Below, piece by piece: positions 9,287-18,714 of a stretch of 64,000 nt of DNA. The position numbers and the translations under genes were made by a program. The stretch comes from Tritrichomonas foetus (taxonomy: Eukaryota > Parabasalia > Tritrichomonadida > Tritrichomonadidae), in assembly GCA_001839685.1 (NCBI GenBank), contig MLAK01000804.1:3202-67201 (forward strand), given 5' to 3'. Below the pieces are notes generated by a model. That model made no database searches. It was given only the letters and a program-made list of their open reading frames with translations, and was not told the origin of the DNA. Position 1 is the stretch's first letter. Each line of letters starts with the position of its first letter.

Positions 9287-10447
9287 ATGGCGTCACTGAG
9301 AAGCTCGAAGGAGACGTCTTTTCGCGATAGTTCAGGTTACTTCACGACAGCATCATCAACCAATACGACTTTTACCAATGCAGTGCTTTCCAGAACAACT
9401 GATTCACTCACAGACGCAGATATGAACCCAGATTCTTTGCTGGAGAGCGCCCTCCTGAGGAAATTGAGGCAGCAAAACATCCTCGAGAGGAGCCATATCG
9501 CGCACCTCAAATCACGAATTGCCGAACTCGAAGCGAAGAACCAAATTTGTATCGCAGATGATTTCAGCCAAACTGAAACCGAATCAAAGTATCTTTCTCA
9601 GCTCCAAAAGGAAGGGAGAGATCTTGAGGAGCTTCTACGCCAGTCAAAGTTGCTATACAGCCCCGAAATTACTGTCGAAATATCGAATAAATATCAGATG
9701 GTCAAAGAAAACCTGGACGATGTCAAAAATTACATCTCAGAAAGCCATAAAATACTCAAACAGAAACAGGACGCAATCCACGATCTCATGAATTCCGTCG
9801 AATACGAAGAAAGCCAAAAGCAGCGAATAAAAATCGAGTCATTGCGCGCCAGATTGACTTCCCTAAAGAGGGAAGGCCAAGATATTCACGAAAAACAACA
9901 GCAACTCATCCTAAAGAATCCAGAAATCGAAATTCTCAGCCAAAAGGTCGATTACCTTCAGAAAAAGTTGGCTCTCCTTCAAAGCGAAGAAAGGGAGAAG
10001 AGAAGCGAGCTATTCAAACTCATTAACGACCTCTCAATTTCATCACTTCGCACAAAATCAAGGCGAAAGTTGAACTTTCAGCCAAAGATAACAATTCCTG
10101 TGTCAACACCGAAGAAGTATTCATCCAAAGTTTCGCGCAATCAGAACACGAACTCGCTCGATGAGAGTGATTTTAATTCTTTCTCAATTAATTCAATGAG
10201 TTCTCACAATTCACCAACAGATTCGAACCGCATTGTGAAAAGATTCAATTCCTCAGAAATAAACGCTCTCACCGATACGGACGATGAAAATTGCCTATCG
10301 TCCCAAGGAATTCGTCGATTTGGTATGATTACCTCAAAAGATGCAGAATCTTATAAACTGGAGGAAATTTCGGGCGGACTGCAGATTCACCTTCCAATGG
10401 CAGGATCCATTCAAGAGAAGAGCCCGAGGCGCGTTTTTACCCACTGA
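9287..10447 (+). CDS. Hypothetical coiled-coil protein
   Basis: A 386-residue protein of unknown function. The N-terminal 50 residues are Ser/Thr-rich and probably disordered. Residues about 55-265 are rich in heptad-compatible Leu/Ile/Gln/Lys and should form a long coiled coil. The C-terminal third (about 265-386) is again Ser/Asn-rich and basic. The reading frame is open from a GTG six bases upstream, but the ATG at 9287 is the realistic start; it lies about 28 nt after an initiator-like TCATTTA. I recognise no named domain; a cytoskeletal or structural role is a guess from composition. Confidence 0.85.
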   Translation: MASLRSSKETSFRDSSGYFTTASSTNTTFTNAVLSRTTDSLTDADMNPDSLLESALLRKLRQQNILERSHIAHLKSRIAELEAKNQICIADDFSQTETESKYLSQLQKEGRDLEELLRQSKLLYSPEITVEISNKYQMVKENLDDVKNYISESHKILKQKQDAIHDLMNSVEYEESQKQRIKIESLRARLTSLKREGQDIHEKQQQLILKNPEIEILSQKVDYLQKKLALLQSEEREKRSELFKLINDLSISSLRTKSRRKLNFQPKITIPVSTPKKYSSKVSRNQNTNSLDESDFNSFSINSMSSHNSPTDSNRIVKRFNSSEINALTDTDDENCLSSQGIRRFGMITSKDAESYKLEEISGGLQIHLPMAGSIQEKSPRRVFTH

Positions 10448-10890
10448 CTTGTTACTTTAAATGTATTTCGCTATGTAATTTTTTCTTTTTTGAATTTCTT
10501 TCTTTTTTACTCAGTGTGAAGTGAATTGAATGGTTTACATATCATATCATTGGGCATTTCATTCTGTTTCGAGAAATGATTGACATCTTTGAAATGTATT
10601 TTACATTATGTAAATAGATGAATCATGAGATTCAATAAATATCTTGCAAATTGATCCATGCGTTTGGGGGGTGTAAAATAATGATTATTCTTATTAATCG
10701 AACCATTTATATTTGTAGAAATAAATGATGATTAAGTTCTTTAAAAGAACTTCTTTTAAATGAACCATTTCTCATAGTGTTTCATATTCGCTTTTACTTC
10801 AAAATTTGGATGAAATTTATCTAAATATTGGCGATTAGGTAAATTTTGCCAGTTAAGGCCAATTTTATACAATTTTGTATTTTTAAACGA
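10448..10890. other. Intergenic region before the Chibby-like gene
   Basis: AT-rich spacer with a GGGGGG run near 10663-10671. The frame of the next gene is open upstream as far as a TTG at 10846, without an ATG. No other gene seen. Confidence 0.5.
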
Positions 10891-11262
10891 ATGCTATCTG
10901 TTCAAACACCAACTCTCCTTGAATTGGGAAATGTAAAATGGACAAGAAAAGGACCATTCCGTGGAAATCTTGATTATCCCGATACAGTTCCACGCTCAGC
11001 ACCAAACGACCAAGATAGAGAAATTACAGTCAAATTATCAAATAACAAAATACTTTATAAAGAGGGTGTATGGAATGATATCACGTCACCAAACGATATT
11101 CCAACAACAACCAATCCAATTGTGTCAGAAAATATTTGTTTGAAGCGGAGAGTTGAAACTTTAATTAGAACAGCCGCAATTTCGGAAATAGAAGTCCAGC
11201 AGCTCAAGGAAGAAATACGTGAAGCAAAACAAATCTTAGCTCAACTTGCTCAAGTTATGTGA
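10891..11262 (+). CDS. Small Chibby-like protein (putative basal-body/ciliary base protein)
   Basis: A 123-residue protein. The centre reads as a short beta segment, ITVKLSNNKILYKEGVWND (residues 45-63), with the spacing of the conserved Chibby core (a Leu-x2-x-x-Leu-x-Phe/Tyr-x-x-Gly-x-Trp pattern; Trp61 here). A C-terminal coiled coil follows (about 80-123, rich in Glu/Ile/Leu/Gln). Chibby proteins sit at the distal end of basal bodies and help dock them to membrane, working with FAM92/CIBAR BAR proteins. The match is from memory of the pattern, with no alignment, so the call is tentative. ATG 10891 is the first in-frame ATG; the open frame upstream begins only at a TTG. Confidence 0.5.
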   Translation: MLSVQTPTLLELGNVKWTRKGPFRGNLDYPDTVPRSAPNDQDREITVKLSNNKILYKEGVWNDITSPNDIPTTTNPIVSENICLKRRVETLIRTAAISEIEVQQLKEEIREAKQILAQLAQVM

Positions 11263-11619
11263 ATAAAATCTGTTATTAATGTCTACTCTTTTCTATTCTC
11301 ATGCTTTTGTTTTGACTTTTATTGGTTTTTTTGATTGACCTGAATAAGAATTTCCTAAAAAATCAGAAAATATTATTCGACATCTTTTTGCACAATATTT
11401 CATCATATTTCACCGATTTATTATCTATAAATGCTAAAATTTATCATAATTCTCATTTAATAAGATGAATTTAGCCACTCAGTGTTGAGATAAAATCAAA
11501 ATTAGAAATTCGAATCATATTTCTAAACAGACTTGGTGAAATATTTATCAATTTTTATTCGAAATTTAGCCTGTTATTTCACCATGTCTACGGTTTGGAA
11601 TTTCCATTAACATTTCCAA
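11263..11619. other. Intergenic region before the REEP-like gene
   Basis: AT-rich spacer; no coding, RNA or repeat feature that I can support. Confidence 0.5.
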
Positions 11620-12075
11620 ATGGGTTTCATTAGTTTCGTTTTCGACGCCCTTACATACATCATTGGATTCCTTTACCCGTCGTTCAGTCTTTATACCTAT
11701 TTAGTATTCAGCAAAGAAAAGCCGAGGCTAATTCATCGATTATTAAAAATATTGGAACATTACGTCGTGATGGTTTTCTTGATGTGCTTTGAATATCCAC
11801 TAGATGTTCTTTTCGGCGGCGCCATTCTCTCAATATTGAAATTCACTTTTGTCTATTTCTTATGCCGAAATAGATTCGACCTTTCTCATCAAATTGCCAA
11901 CATTTTCATTCTCAAAATCACGAACACGTCCCCTTACCTCATTGAAATTGCAGAGAAATCCCACATTTTGTCTTTCTTCAAGACTTTCATATTAACCGTG
12001 ACTACAATCACCCAAGTTTTCAATGAACAATATGAAGAAATATTAAGCGAAATAGATTATGTTGAATCACAATAA
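11620..12075 (+). CDS. REEP/Yop1 (TB2/DP1/HVA22)-like ER membrane protein
   Basis: A 151-residue, strongly hydrophobic protein. An LYPSFSLYTYLVF segment (18-30) and the following hydrophobic hairpins up to about residue 85 have the look of the TB2/DP1/HVA22 family. In that family an LYP-x-Y-x-S/Y motif precedes paired membrane hairpins that bend ER membrane into tubules. The C-terminal third is amphipathic. Length is normal for the family. Sequence similarity is low and the call rests on motif order and hydropathy, so another small ER membrane protein is possible. A 19-bp minisatellite starts 10 bp after the stop. Confidence 0.5.
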   Translation: MGFISFVFDALTYIIGFLYPSFSLYTYLVFSKEKPRLIHRLLKILEHYVVMVFLMCFEYPLDVLFGGAILSILKFTFVYFLCRNRFDLSHQIANIFILKITNTSPYLIEIAEKSHILSFFKTFILTVTTITQVFNEQYEEILSEIDYVESQ

Positions 12076-12084
12076 AAATATCTG

Positions 12085-12141
12085 AATTTTATTCATTTTA
12101 CTAAATTTTATTCATTTTACTAAATTTTATTCATTTTTGTA
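12085..12141. repeat. 19-bp tandem repeat, three copies
   Basis: Three head-to-tail units of AATTTTATTCATTTTACTA; the third ends in TTTGT instead of TACTA. The array begins 10 bp after the stop codon of the REEP-like gene. Confidence 0.9.
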
Positions 12142-12938
12142 AATTTTTCATTTTTTTGTTCTATTTTTGTTTTTGTCAAATATACAAGTATTTACAGGAT
12201 AATTAAAAATGGGAGTAAATACACATTTTCTTTATCTTTGATCATTCTCAACATAATTTTAATTCATAGAACCCCTGTATATAGGTGTATAATAATGCAT
12301 GAATCACATTCTCCCATCTGTAAATACTCATGGGAAAAAAATGATGTGTAATCTATGAAAGTATTCTTTATTTCAACATCACTGATGTTTCTATTCATTG
12401 TTTCAGAAGATGATATATGGCTATAGTCTTTTTATGTTGATTCCGAATTTCTGATTCGACACACAATTGATGGCAAAACATTTTTTGTTCTATTTTCTCC
12501 AATTTTTTAAAATCACAACTTCTTATTTGAGACTTGATATGAAGGCACTTGTCGTAACACGAGTAAAAATAAAGTTAAATAATGTACCCTGCTGTCTATT
12601 GATTGCCTTCATCACAGCATTTAAGATATTCTTTATTTTTTCTTTCTTGATCCATATAAATATCTTATTTCATATTGGCTTGAAAACTTTCTCAAAATCT
12701 TCTGACACAAGATGTTCTATTGATTCATTGTTTTTCAACCAATCTTTCAGCTCTTGAGTTTGATTCTTTAAATCTTTAATTTCATCTGTATGAATTAGTT
12801 TAGATTAAACAATTTATTTATATTTCCAATTTCCCTCAAGTTATTTTCACAATGTAAAAAATCAATATCCCTTCGATTTATCATTTTATCAATGACAAAA
12901 TTTTGAAAGTTTTTCAGACTGGTTCCAGAGGGATGATG
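12142..12938. other. Intergenic region left of the mariner element
   Basis: AT-rich. The minus strand between about 12450 and 12935 contains several open fragments, listed as a possible relic. Otherwise nothing supportable. Confidence 0.4.
12450..12935 (-). pseudogene. Possible relic of a gene interrupted by the mariner insertion
   Basis: On the minus strand three consecutive open fragments in different frames read as hydrophilic, helical protein, for example DEIKDLKNQTQELKDWLKNN near 12725-12785 and a KNILNAVMKAINRQQ stretch near 12590-12650. On the far side of the mariner the same strand holds an ATG ORF of 31 codons (14272-14367). A host gene broken by the transposon and by frameshifts would give this picture, but the pieces are short and no family is recognised. 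Confidence 0.25.
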
Positions 12939-12940
12939 TA

Positions 12941-12968
12941 TAGGGTGTCCGGTAATGTGATGTCACTA
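12941..12968 (+). repeat. Left terminal inverted repeat of mariner
   Basis: Begins TAGGGTGTCCGG, then TAAT, then GTGATGTCACTA. It pairs with the right end except for the four-base block, and abuts a TA target dinucleotide. Confidence 0.9.
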
Positions 12969-13016
12969 AGTATAATAAAGTCATTTCTAATAAGTCATTT
13001 TTTATTGATAAGTATT

Positions 13017-14027
13017 TCAAAATATGTAGTCTCCATTGGCATCAATAACTTTTTTCAGTCTATTTTGCCATTCTGCAAAAACTGAAAACAAAGTTTCCGA
13101 TGGAATTTCATTGAAAATTTGGACTATTGTTTGAATCAAATGGCTTGGTGATTCAAAAACAATTCCTTTAACTTTTTCTTTAATAGTTCCAAATAAAAAA
13201 AAGTCGCTAGGCGCCAAATCAGGTGAATATGCCGGATGTGGAACTGATTCTAGTGAGTTTTCATTTATATATTTTTTGACAATTTTTGCCACATGAGGCT
13301 TTGCATTGTCATAATGAACAAATAATTTTTTATAATTATTCGAGTTTTTAAACTCAACAATTTTTGACATAATGGCTGTAATATAATATGCAGCATTAAA
13401 CTTTTCATTTGGCGGCAAAACATCAATATGAATTATCCCATGAGGGTTCCAAAATACAGTCACCATAAATTTAGTGATCTGAAACCCTGGATTTTGAATA
13501 GTTGGGATTACTGAGTTTTCAGGAATCCATTGTGTATTGAAATCAGTCTTGGAATAAAACCAAGACTCATCTCCTGTTATTAAAAAGGTGAAATTAGTTT
13601 TTTGTTCTGCATTCAAAATTTTAAGAAGTTTTTTTGCCAATAAAACTCTATTGGCCTTTTGATTTTCTGTTAGAATATGTGGCACCCATCGAAGATGCAC
13701 ATGTTTATACATTAATTTTGATGTTAAACGATCATAAATTGTCGATTTTGGTTCACCTAAAACATTAGCAATATATCGACACGATGAATGTGGAAATTCG
13801 GTTAAAACATCTAAAATTTTCCAGTCAAGAATATCATAACTTTGGCACTTTTTCTCTTTTTTCACAGGCTGTGTGTTTTGACTTCTGTTCAGTTCTGCCA
13901 TGACTCGGTAGATTTGTCTTTGAGACAAACATTTTTCTTTCAAGACACTCTTCATTTCTTCATATATTTCTTTGCCCCTTTTTCCTTCAAGCTGCAGAAA
14001 AGTTATGATTGAATGTTGATCAATCAT
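13017..14027 (-). CDS. mariner transposase (DD34D)
   Basis: A 336-residue transposase. The N-terminal half contains two helix-turn-helix regions (about 1-45 and 65-105) for inverted-repeat binding, then the mariner linker motif WVPHIL (114-119). The catalytic triad is visible as D153 (ITGDESWF), D240 (VHYDNAKPH) and D275 (YSPDLAPSDFFLF). Exactly 34 residues separate the second and third aspartates, the DD34D signature of mariner. The protein catalyses cut-and-paste transposition into TA. Length is normal for the family and no stop or frameshift is present. The start is the first ATG of the frame, 203 bp inside the right end. Confidence 0.97.
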   Translation of the reverse strand: MIDQHSIITFLQLEGKRGKEIYEEMKSVLKEKCLSQRQIYRVMAELNRSQNTQPVKKEKKCQSYDILDWKILDVLTEFPHSSCRYIANVLGEPKSTIYDRLTSKLMYKHVHLRWVPHILTENQKANRVLLAKKLLKILNAEQKTNFTFLITGDESWFYSKTDFNTQWIPENSVIPTIQNPGFQITKFMVTVFWNPHGIIHIDVLPPNEKFNAAYYITAIMSKIVEFKNSNNYKKLFVHYDNAKPHVAKIVKKYINENSLESVPHPAYSPDLAPSDFFLFGTIKEKVKGIVFESPSHLIQTIVQIFNEIPSETLFSVFAEWQNRLKKVIDANGDYIF

Positions 14028-14202
14028 TTTTTAATAAACGTGCATCGTGTACGTTTATAAATTATTCTTTTTTTTTATGAAAAAGATTCTTTATCTCTAT
14101 TTTCAGTCAAGAGAAAAAAAAATTGTTTTCAAAATTTTTATGTTAACATTGCATAGTTTATTATTTATAAATATAATGTATTGATTTCACTTCTAATGTG
14201 GG

Positions 14203-14230
14203 TAGTGACATCACGCCTCCGGACACCCTA
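14203..14230 (-). repeat. Right terminal inverted repeat of mariner
   Basis: Ends CCGGACACCCTA. It is the inverted partner of 12941-12968 apart from four central mismatches, and is followed by the TA target duplicate at 14231-14232. Confidence 0.9.
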
Positions 14231-14689
14231 TATAAAATGCAAAGCGTAATGAATATAAGCATTTATTGTAATTATCTTTCTTTCTTTCTGTTTACACTAT
14301 TGTGTTGGTAGTTCACCAACTTATTTAAATTTTTATCTGTAGGTGGAGTGTCCCCTTCTTTGTCCATCTGAATAAAAAAAGTAATGATTTCACATGTCAT
14401 ATCTATCAATATGGATTTATCATATCTATTATTATTTTCTTATTAGATGTCAATATGTAGATCAATTTTTCCAGTATAGTTTTGTTTTGGTGATTGTCTT
14501 CATCAATCCAATAATTATTTGGAAAAAAAATTCAAATTTAATCGAGGATATATGTTTTTACATCATAAAGAAAACTTAAATCGAGTCGTTTAAAGCTCCA
14601 AATAAATTCTCCAATTTCCTTCACGAAAGGGAAGCTATCGAGTTGGTCAAATATGGTGAATATTTTGTATTAAAACGGCAATTTTTTTG
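14231..14689. other. Intergenic region right of the mariner element
   Basis: AT-rich. A minus-strand ATG ORF of 31 codons (14272-14367, beginning MDKEGDTPP) may be the 5' end of a gene interrupted by the transposon. A plus-strand ORF at 14394-14579 looks like random hydrophobic sequence. No supported gene. Confidence 0.4.
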
Positions 14690-15250
14690 ATGGGGCTTTA
14701 TATCACCTTATACAACAATCTTCAAACACTTCTCTGGGCCTGTGGCCTTATTTTGATGATTGTTACACGTCTCCAACCGGAGGCAATTGAATATCTGAAC
14801 AAGTATTTCATAATTGTTCAAACAATTATGTTACTTGACATTATTCATGCTGTCTTGAAGATTGTTCGTGGTAATATCTTTGCCACGATTCTTCAAGTTT
14901 TATCACGTATTTATGTGGTTTGGATGATTCTTCCTTCACAAGAGTCACCAAATCTCTTTAATTATTTAATGTTCACAGCTTGGTCATTTGCAGAAATCAT
15001 TAGATATCAATACTATAATCATAAGAATGCAAAAGGTGTTCTTCTTTTCTTGAGGTATAATGCTTTCATTATTTTGTATCCAATTGGTGTGTTGCTTGGT
15101 GAAATTCCACTCATTTATCAAAACTATCAAGCAACTGGTTTTGTTTTCCAAATATTTGTACTTTCCTTGTATGTTCCATTCTTTCCATATCTTTACATTC
15201 ACATGCTTAAACTCAGGAAGAAGAACACTTCTGTAACGAAAGTCGACTAA
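14690..15250 (+). CDS. Very-long-chain 3-hydroxyacyl-CoA dehydratase (HACD/PHS1/PTPLA family)
   Basis: A 186-residue multi-spanning ER protein with the PTPLA layout of about six membrane segments and a lysine-rich C-terminus. Family landmarks are the WSFAEIIRYQYY segment (98-109), LRYNAFIILYPIG (121-133) and a downstream glutamate. The enzyme removes water from 3-hydroxyacyl-CoA in the fatty-acid elongation cycle, using a Tyr and a Glu as catalytic pair. Here Tyr130 and Glu138 are eight residues apart, one more than the seven I recall for yeast Phs1 (Tyr149/Glu156). The protein is shorter than the usual 210-290 residues. The upstream TTG that opens the frame was rejected in favour of the ATG at 14690. 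A 58-nt poly-T run follows the stop closely. Confidence 0.95.
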   Translation: MGLYITLYNNLQTLLWACGLILMIVTRLQPEAIEYLNKYFIIVQTIMLLDIIHAVLKIVRGNIFATILQVLSRIYVVWMILPSQESPNLFNYLMFTAWSFAEIIRYQYYNHKNAKGVLLFLRYNAFIILYPIGVLLGEIPLIYQNYQATGFVFQIFVLSLYVPFFPYLYIHMLKLRKKNTSVTKVD

Positions 15251-15264
15251 ACAAACTTTTCTTT

Positions 15265-15266
<2 letters not shown>

Positions 15267-15324
<58 letters not shown>
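15267..15324. repeat. Poly-T run of 58 nt
   Basis: Uninterrupted run of thymines starting 17 bp after the stop codon of the dehydratase gene. Such a run is prone to length variation and to sequencing error. Confidence 0.9.
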
Positions 15325-15329
<5 letters not shown>

Positions 15330-16839
15330 ATTTTCTTTATATATCACATTAATGAAAAAATATAAAAAATATCTGATCATGTTGCACAAAATATCAGAAA
15401 CATAATTATTAATTCAAATAATTTGAGAAATAGTTGATAATCAGATATAATGGAATCCCAATTTAATTCCGTTTATATCCTCATTCATTCTGTTGAAATT
15501 ATTCTCAGGAAATCATCTTAAATATCATGAATAAAGGATATTAACCTATTTCAACAAAAATATTATCTGAAAAAACACTCTACTAGATGCTTTGTTCCAT
15601 TTGAACTTTTACTATGATGAGACTCATATGAGTGAATTAATGATTTCCGATAAAATGTTGAGAATGAAATTTATTGCCAATCGATATTAATAGTATTTCA
15701 ATATCTGTTATCAAATATTGATTCTCTTAAAGCAGTTGTCATCCATAACATCATCCAAATCACATTATCACATTTGTAAATAAGCACAAAATGAGAACAT
15801 TGATATTATCTTTTTTCACTTATTTCCAACTACCTGATATAATTCCCAGCAACTTTCATTAAGTGAGCAATAACTACTTATTTTGGAAATGTTATTTAAT
15901 ATCTTGCACTCAAATAGTACCAAAAATTATTCAATTGTGATTTACATTCTCCTTTCATCACTATTATGATTGATATGTATGTGGTATTACAGATCTTGAG
16001 TACTTAATCACCCAAAATTTTTTTCAAACCAGCTCCAAAATCAACACTGGCCATCGATATAAATACTGAATTGAGCGATCCTTGATAAATAATATCTTAC
16101 AAGCCAAATTATCTATTATTTCAACATTGATTCATCGACATTTGAATTAATGTACCTTGCAATTTTGACTTATAGATTAGTAATGTAGTGAAAACCATCA
16201 AATGCTTTTTTTTACGTCACCCTGTGCGAAGCAACCTGTTGATACCTTCATTTTTACTCCATTTTTGTCATTATCATAACTAATACAACTACTGTGATGA
16301 TAATTGTAAAAATTACAACAATTAAAAGCCTCTTTCTTGGAGTCTTCAATAGCTCAATTTAATGGTTGATTATGACCCGTTAAATATCAAAGAAAATCTA
16401 TTCATGATGTATAAAAATATAATTAAGATTATCAAATATATAACAGGTTTATTTCGACAATAATTATGTATATTTAAAAATTTCAAGAATGAGAATATGT
16501 GCAAAACATCTTAAACTTTTACAAGAAACGCCAAGCCAAGTCCTTTATGATGATTTCCATATGATGTGTAACAGTTAGGGAAAGGCCATTTTCCTGAGAA
16601 TTCGCATGTGTATACATCTTGGAAAATAATCATGATCTTCTGGTTTATTGAATTGATCTCGGGTAAAAAGTACTTCACTTCACATGATTCTGCACTGTGA
16701 AAATTACAAGTTCAATTCTGATCAATTAATTCTTATTCTTAACTCTATTTCATCAGCAAATTGAATATGGCAATTCGAAAAATTGAATGGAAACTAATGA
16801 AAAAGTTGAAATTCACAATTGAATACTGACTATCTAATA
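15325..16839. other. Long intergenic region with ORF fragments on both strands
   Basis: A 1.5-kb AT-rich spacer without an intact gene. The plus strand near 15450-15770 and the minus strand near 16250-16700 carry short open fragments; only the latter is listed separately. The promoter of the membrane protein at 16840 should lie in the last 50 bp. Confidence 0.5.
16250..16700 (-). pseudogene. Possible relic of a single-pass membrane protein
   Basis: The minus strand from about 16700 to 16525 is open without an ATG and reads as a Cys- and aromatic-rich segment (containing VYTCEFSGKWPFPNCYTSYG). About 170 bp further on, a second frame encodes a basic stretch, TPRKR, then a hydrophobic segment of about 22 residues and a short tail ending near 16250. 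An extracellular domain followed by a membrane anchor and short tail would fit a type I surface protein that has decayed. No family is recognised, and chance ORFs are a real alternative. Confidence 0.3.
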
Positions 16840-18714
16840 ATGTTATGGTCGATTGAAATCGTCGTGGCTATTTTTTTTGGATTTGAACTCACCTTAACAC
16901 TCGCCAAAAATTCAATTACATTACCTGCCGTTCTTTCCATCGCTGTTCTTATTGGTCAATATATTTTCGCTTGGATCGTATTTTTAACTTCCAGCACGAG
17001 TCAAATCATGCCATTTCACGGATCGATAGCAACAATTATTCAAGGATGTATCGGTGTACTCCTATTCATTCGAAATCGGGAGATGAAATTATCGTATCGC
17101 GTTTCTTTTCACATTCTCCCAACAATCGCATTAATCGCCTCATTTATATTTTTCACAGTTATCATGGACCGTGCCATGATGAAAGATAATTTTTATTCAA
17201 TTGGCGCTGGATTTGGCGATTTTCCATTTCATTTAAATATCATGTCTTCTTTTGCGCATGGAGTAAACACAAGAAGGAGAAACCCATTTGACACGGTTTC
17301 AGTTTTCTATGCAGGTGAGCCGTTAGCATATCCAGTTATGACTAATTTTTACACTGCTTCATTAATGCTCACTGGTGGTGCCACACAAAGAATCGCACTT
17401 TTTATTCCCTCATTATTAGTTTCATTCACACTCATGCATGGTCTTTACACACTATCGTATTATTTTTCAAACTGTCACAAAACTGCAGCCTTGTCACTTT
17501 TTCTTTTTTTGAATTTAGGCGGCCTTGGTTTTACAGTATGGCATAATAAAAAATATCAATATGGTGACTACGTTTTTAGTTGGGGAAATGGAAAAAATGC
17601 TTTTTGGTTCCATCCAATAATGCACGTTCTTGTTCCTCAAAGAGCGTCTTTATATTCAATGCCACTTTGTTATTGGACTTTATATATTCTAATTATTGCA
17701 ATTAAAGAGAATAATAACTTATTAATGATCTTAGCTGGAATAATGACCGGTTTACTTCCACAATTCCAAATTCATGCATACGCAAGTATTGCACAATGGT
17801 CAATTTTTTATTGTTTATTGAATTTTCCATTTTCTGAAATGAAAAAATGGTTTGATTACTTTATACTCTGGTGCTTCTATGGATTGGTAGCTATACCTTT
17901 AGGACTTCCACAATTTTATCCTTTCCTTTCACGTGTTGAATCAGGCACAAAGAATGGAAACTTTTTATCTTTGTGTTTAATTTATGCAAAATTTATGAGA
18001 AATAAAAATCCAAAATATTTCTTTATAATGTGGTGGGAAGCACTAGGCGTTTTTGGCATTATTGCTTTTGTTTTTGGGTTAGTTATGTTGAATAAGACAC
18101 AATGGAAAATTTATTTATCTTCTCTTGGTGTTTGGGCAATCACTCAAATCGTGCTTTATCAACCATGGGAATTAGATAACATGAAATTAATATATAATGT
18201 TTGGGTTCCTTTCGCTTGTCCAATTGTTGCAATGTATTTCATGAAACTCTTCAAAAGAAAATGGTCGGCTCCACTTGGTCTCATTTTGCTTTTCTTCACA
18301 ATCATCGCATCAATGTGCCACACAATTCAAGCTTGTAAACATTTAAGTAAAATTATGAATGATGAAGATTTCAATTATGGACTTTGGCTTGCTGAAAACA
18401 CAGATGTAGATGCAATATTTGCATCTTCGACATGGCATGCAAATCCAGTTGGAACTGTCGCTGGAAGGCAAATATTTTGCGGATATGGAGGTTGGATTAT
18501 TAGTCATGGTTTGGAATATGGGAATCGAAATGCAGAAGTGAGGAGAATGACTTCATCGCCAAGTGATATTGCCTTGTTTAATAGAAATGGTGTTAAATAT
18601 GTTACATCTAAAAGAGAAGAGTTTCCAGACTTTGACAATATGAAAAACAATCCAGACTGGCATTTGGCATATAATATGGGTGGTCACAAATTGTGGAAGC
18701 GAATTTCATTTTAG
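16840..18714 (+). CDS. Polytopic membrane protein, GT-C-type glycosyltransferase fold (predicted)
   Basis: A 624-residue protein with about 11-12 hydrophobic segments spread over residues 1-500 and a soluble C-terminal part (about 500-624). The first loop contains GAGFGDFPFHLNIMSSFAHG followed by a FYAGEPLAYPVMTNF motif. This is the Asp-centred loop and 'AGEPL-x-YP' text typical of large GT-C-type membrane proteins in bacteria and archaea. The C-terminus carries GTVAGRQIFCGYGGWIISHG, also typical of that group. GT-C enzymes use lipid-linked sugar donors on the lumenal or outer face of membranes. The acceptor is unknown. Resemblance to prokaryotic proteins suggests lateral transfer (inference). 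The frame opens at a TTG at 16819; the ATG at 16840 is the first likely start. Confidence 0.65.
   Translation: MLWSIEIVVAIFFGFELTLTLAKNSITLPAVLSIAVLIGQYIFAWIVFLTSSTSQIMPFHGSIATIIQGCIGVLLFIRNREMKLSYRVSFHILPTIALIASFIFFTVIMDRAMMKDNFYSIGAGFGDFPFHLNIMSSFAHGVNTRRRNPFDTVSVFYAGEPLAYPVMTNFYTASLMLTGGATQRIALFIPSLLVSFTLMHGLYTLSYYFSNCHKTAALSLFLFLNLGGLGFTVWHNKKYQYGDYVFSWGNGKNAFWFHPIMHVLVPQRASLYSMPLCYWTLYILIIAIKENNNLLMILAGIMTGLLPQFQIHAYASIAQWSIFYCLLNFPFSEMKKWFDYFILWCFYGLVAIPLGLPQFYPFLSRVESGTKNGNFLSLCLIYAKFMRNKNPKYFFIMWWEALGVFGIIAFVFGLVMLNKTQWKIYLSSLGVWAITQIVLYQPWELDNMKLIYNVWVPFACPIVAMYFMKLFKRKWSAPLGLILLFFTIIASMCHTIQACKHLSKIMNDEDFNYGLWLAENTDVDAIFASSTWHANPVGTVAGRQIFCGYGGWIISHGLEYGNRNAEVRRMTSSPSDIALFNRNGVKYVTSKREEFPDFDNMKNNPDWHLAYNMGGHKLWKRISF

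Larger units (their letters stand above)
12941..14230 (-). mobile_element. mariner-family DNA transposon with intact transposase
   Basis: A 1290-bp element bounded by inverted repeats. The left end TAGGGTGTCCGG plus GTGATGTCACTA is mirrored at the right end as TAGTGACATCAC...CCGGACACCCTA. The 28-bp arms match except for a four-base block in the middle (TAAT on the left, AGGC on the right when read inward). Both flanks carry TA (12939-12940 and 14231-14232), the expected mariner/Tc1 target duplication. The single gene inside runs leftward and is uninterrupted. Mariner elements of about 1.3 kb are known in Trichomonas. Intact ORF, matching ends and target duplication suggest recent insertion; activity is not shown. 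Confidence 0.95.

Noticed and set aside
12467..12757. 96-codon plus-strand hydrophobic ORF
   Set aside because: The opposite strand reads more like protein; the plus-strand frame looks like its shadow.
14394..14579. 61-codon plus-strand ORF with hydrophobic text
   Set aside because: Composition is that of AT-rich random sequence (Tyr/Ile/Phe runs), with no initiator or family resemblance.
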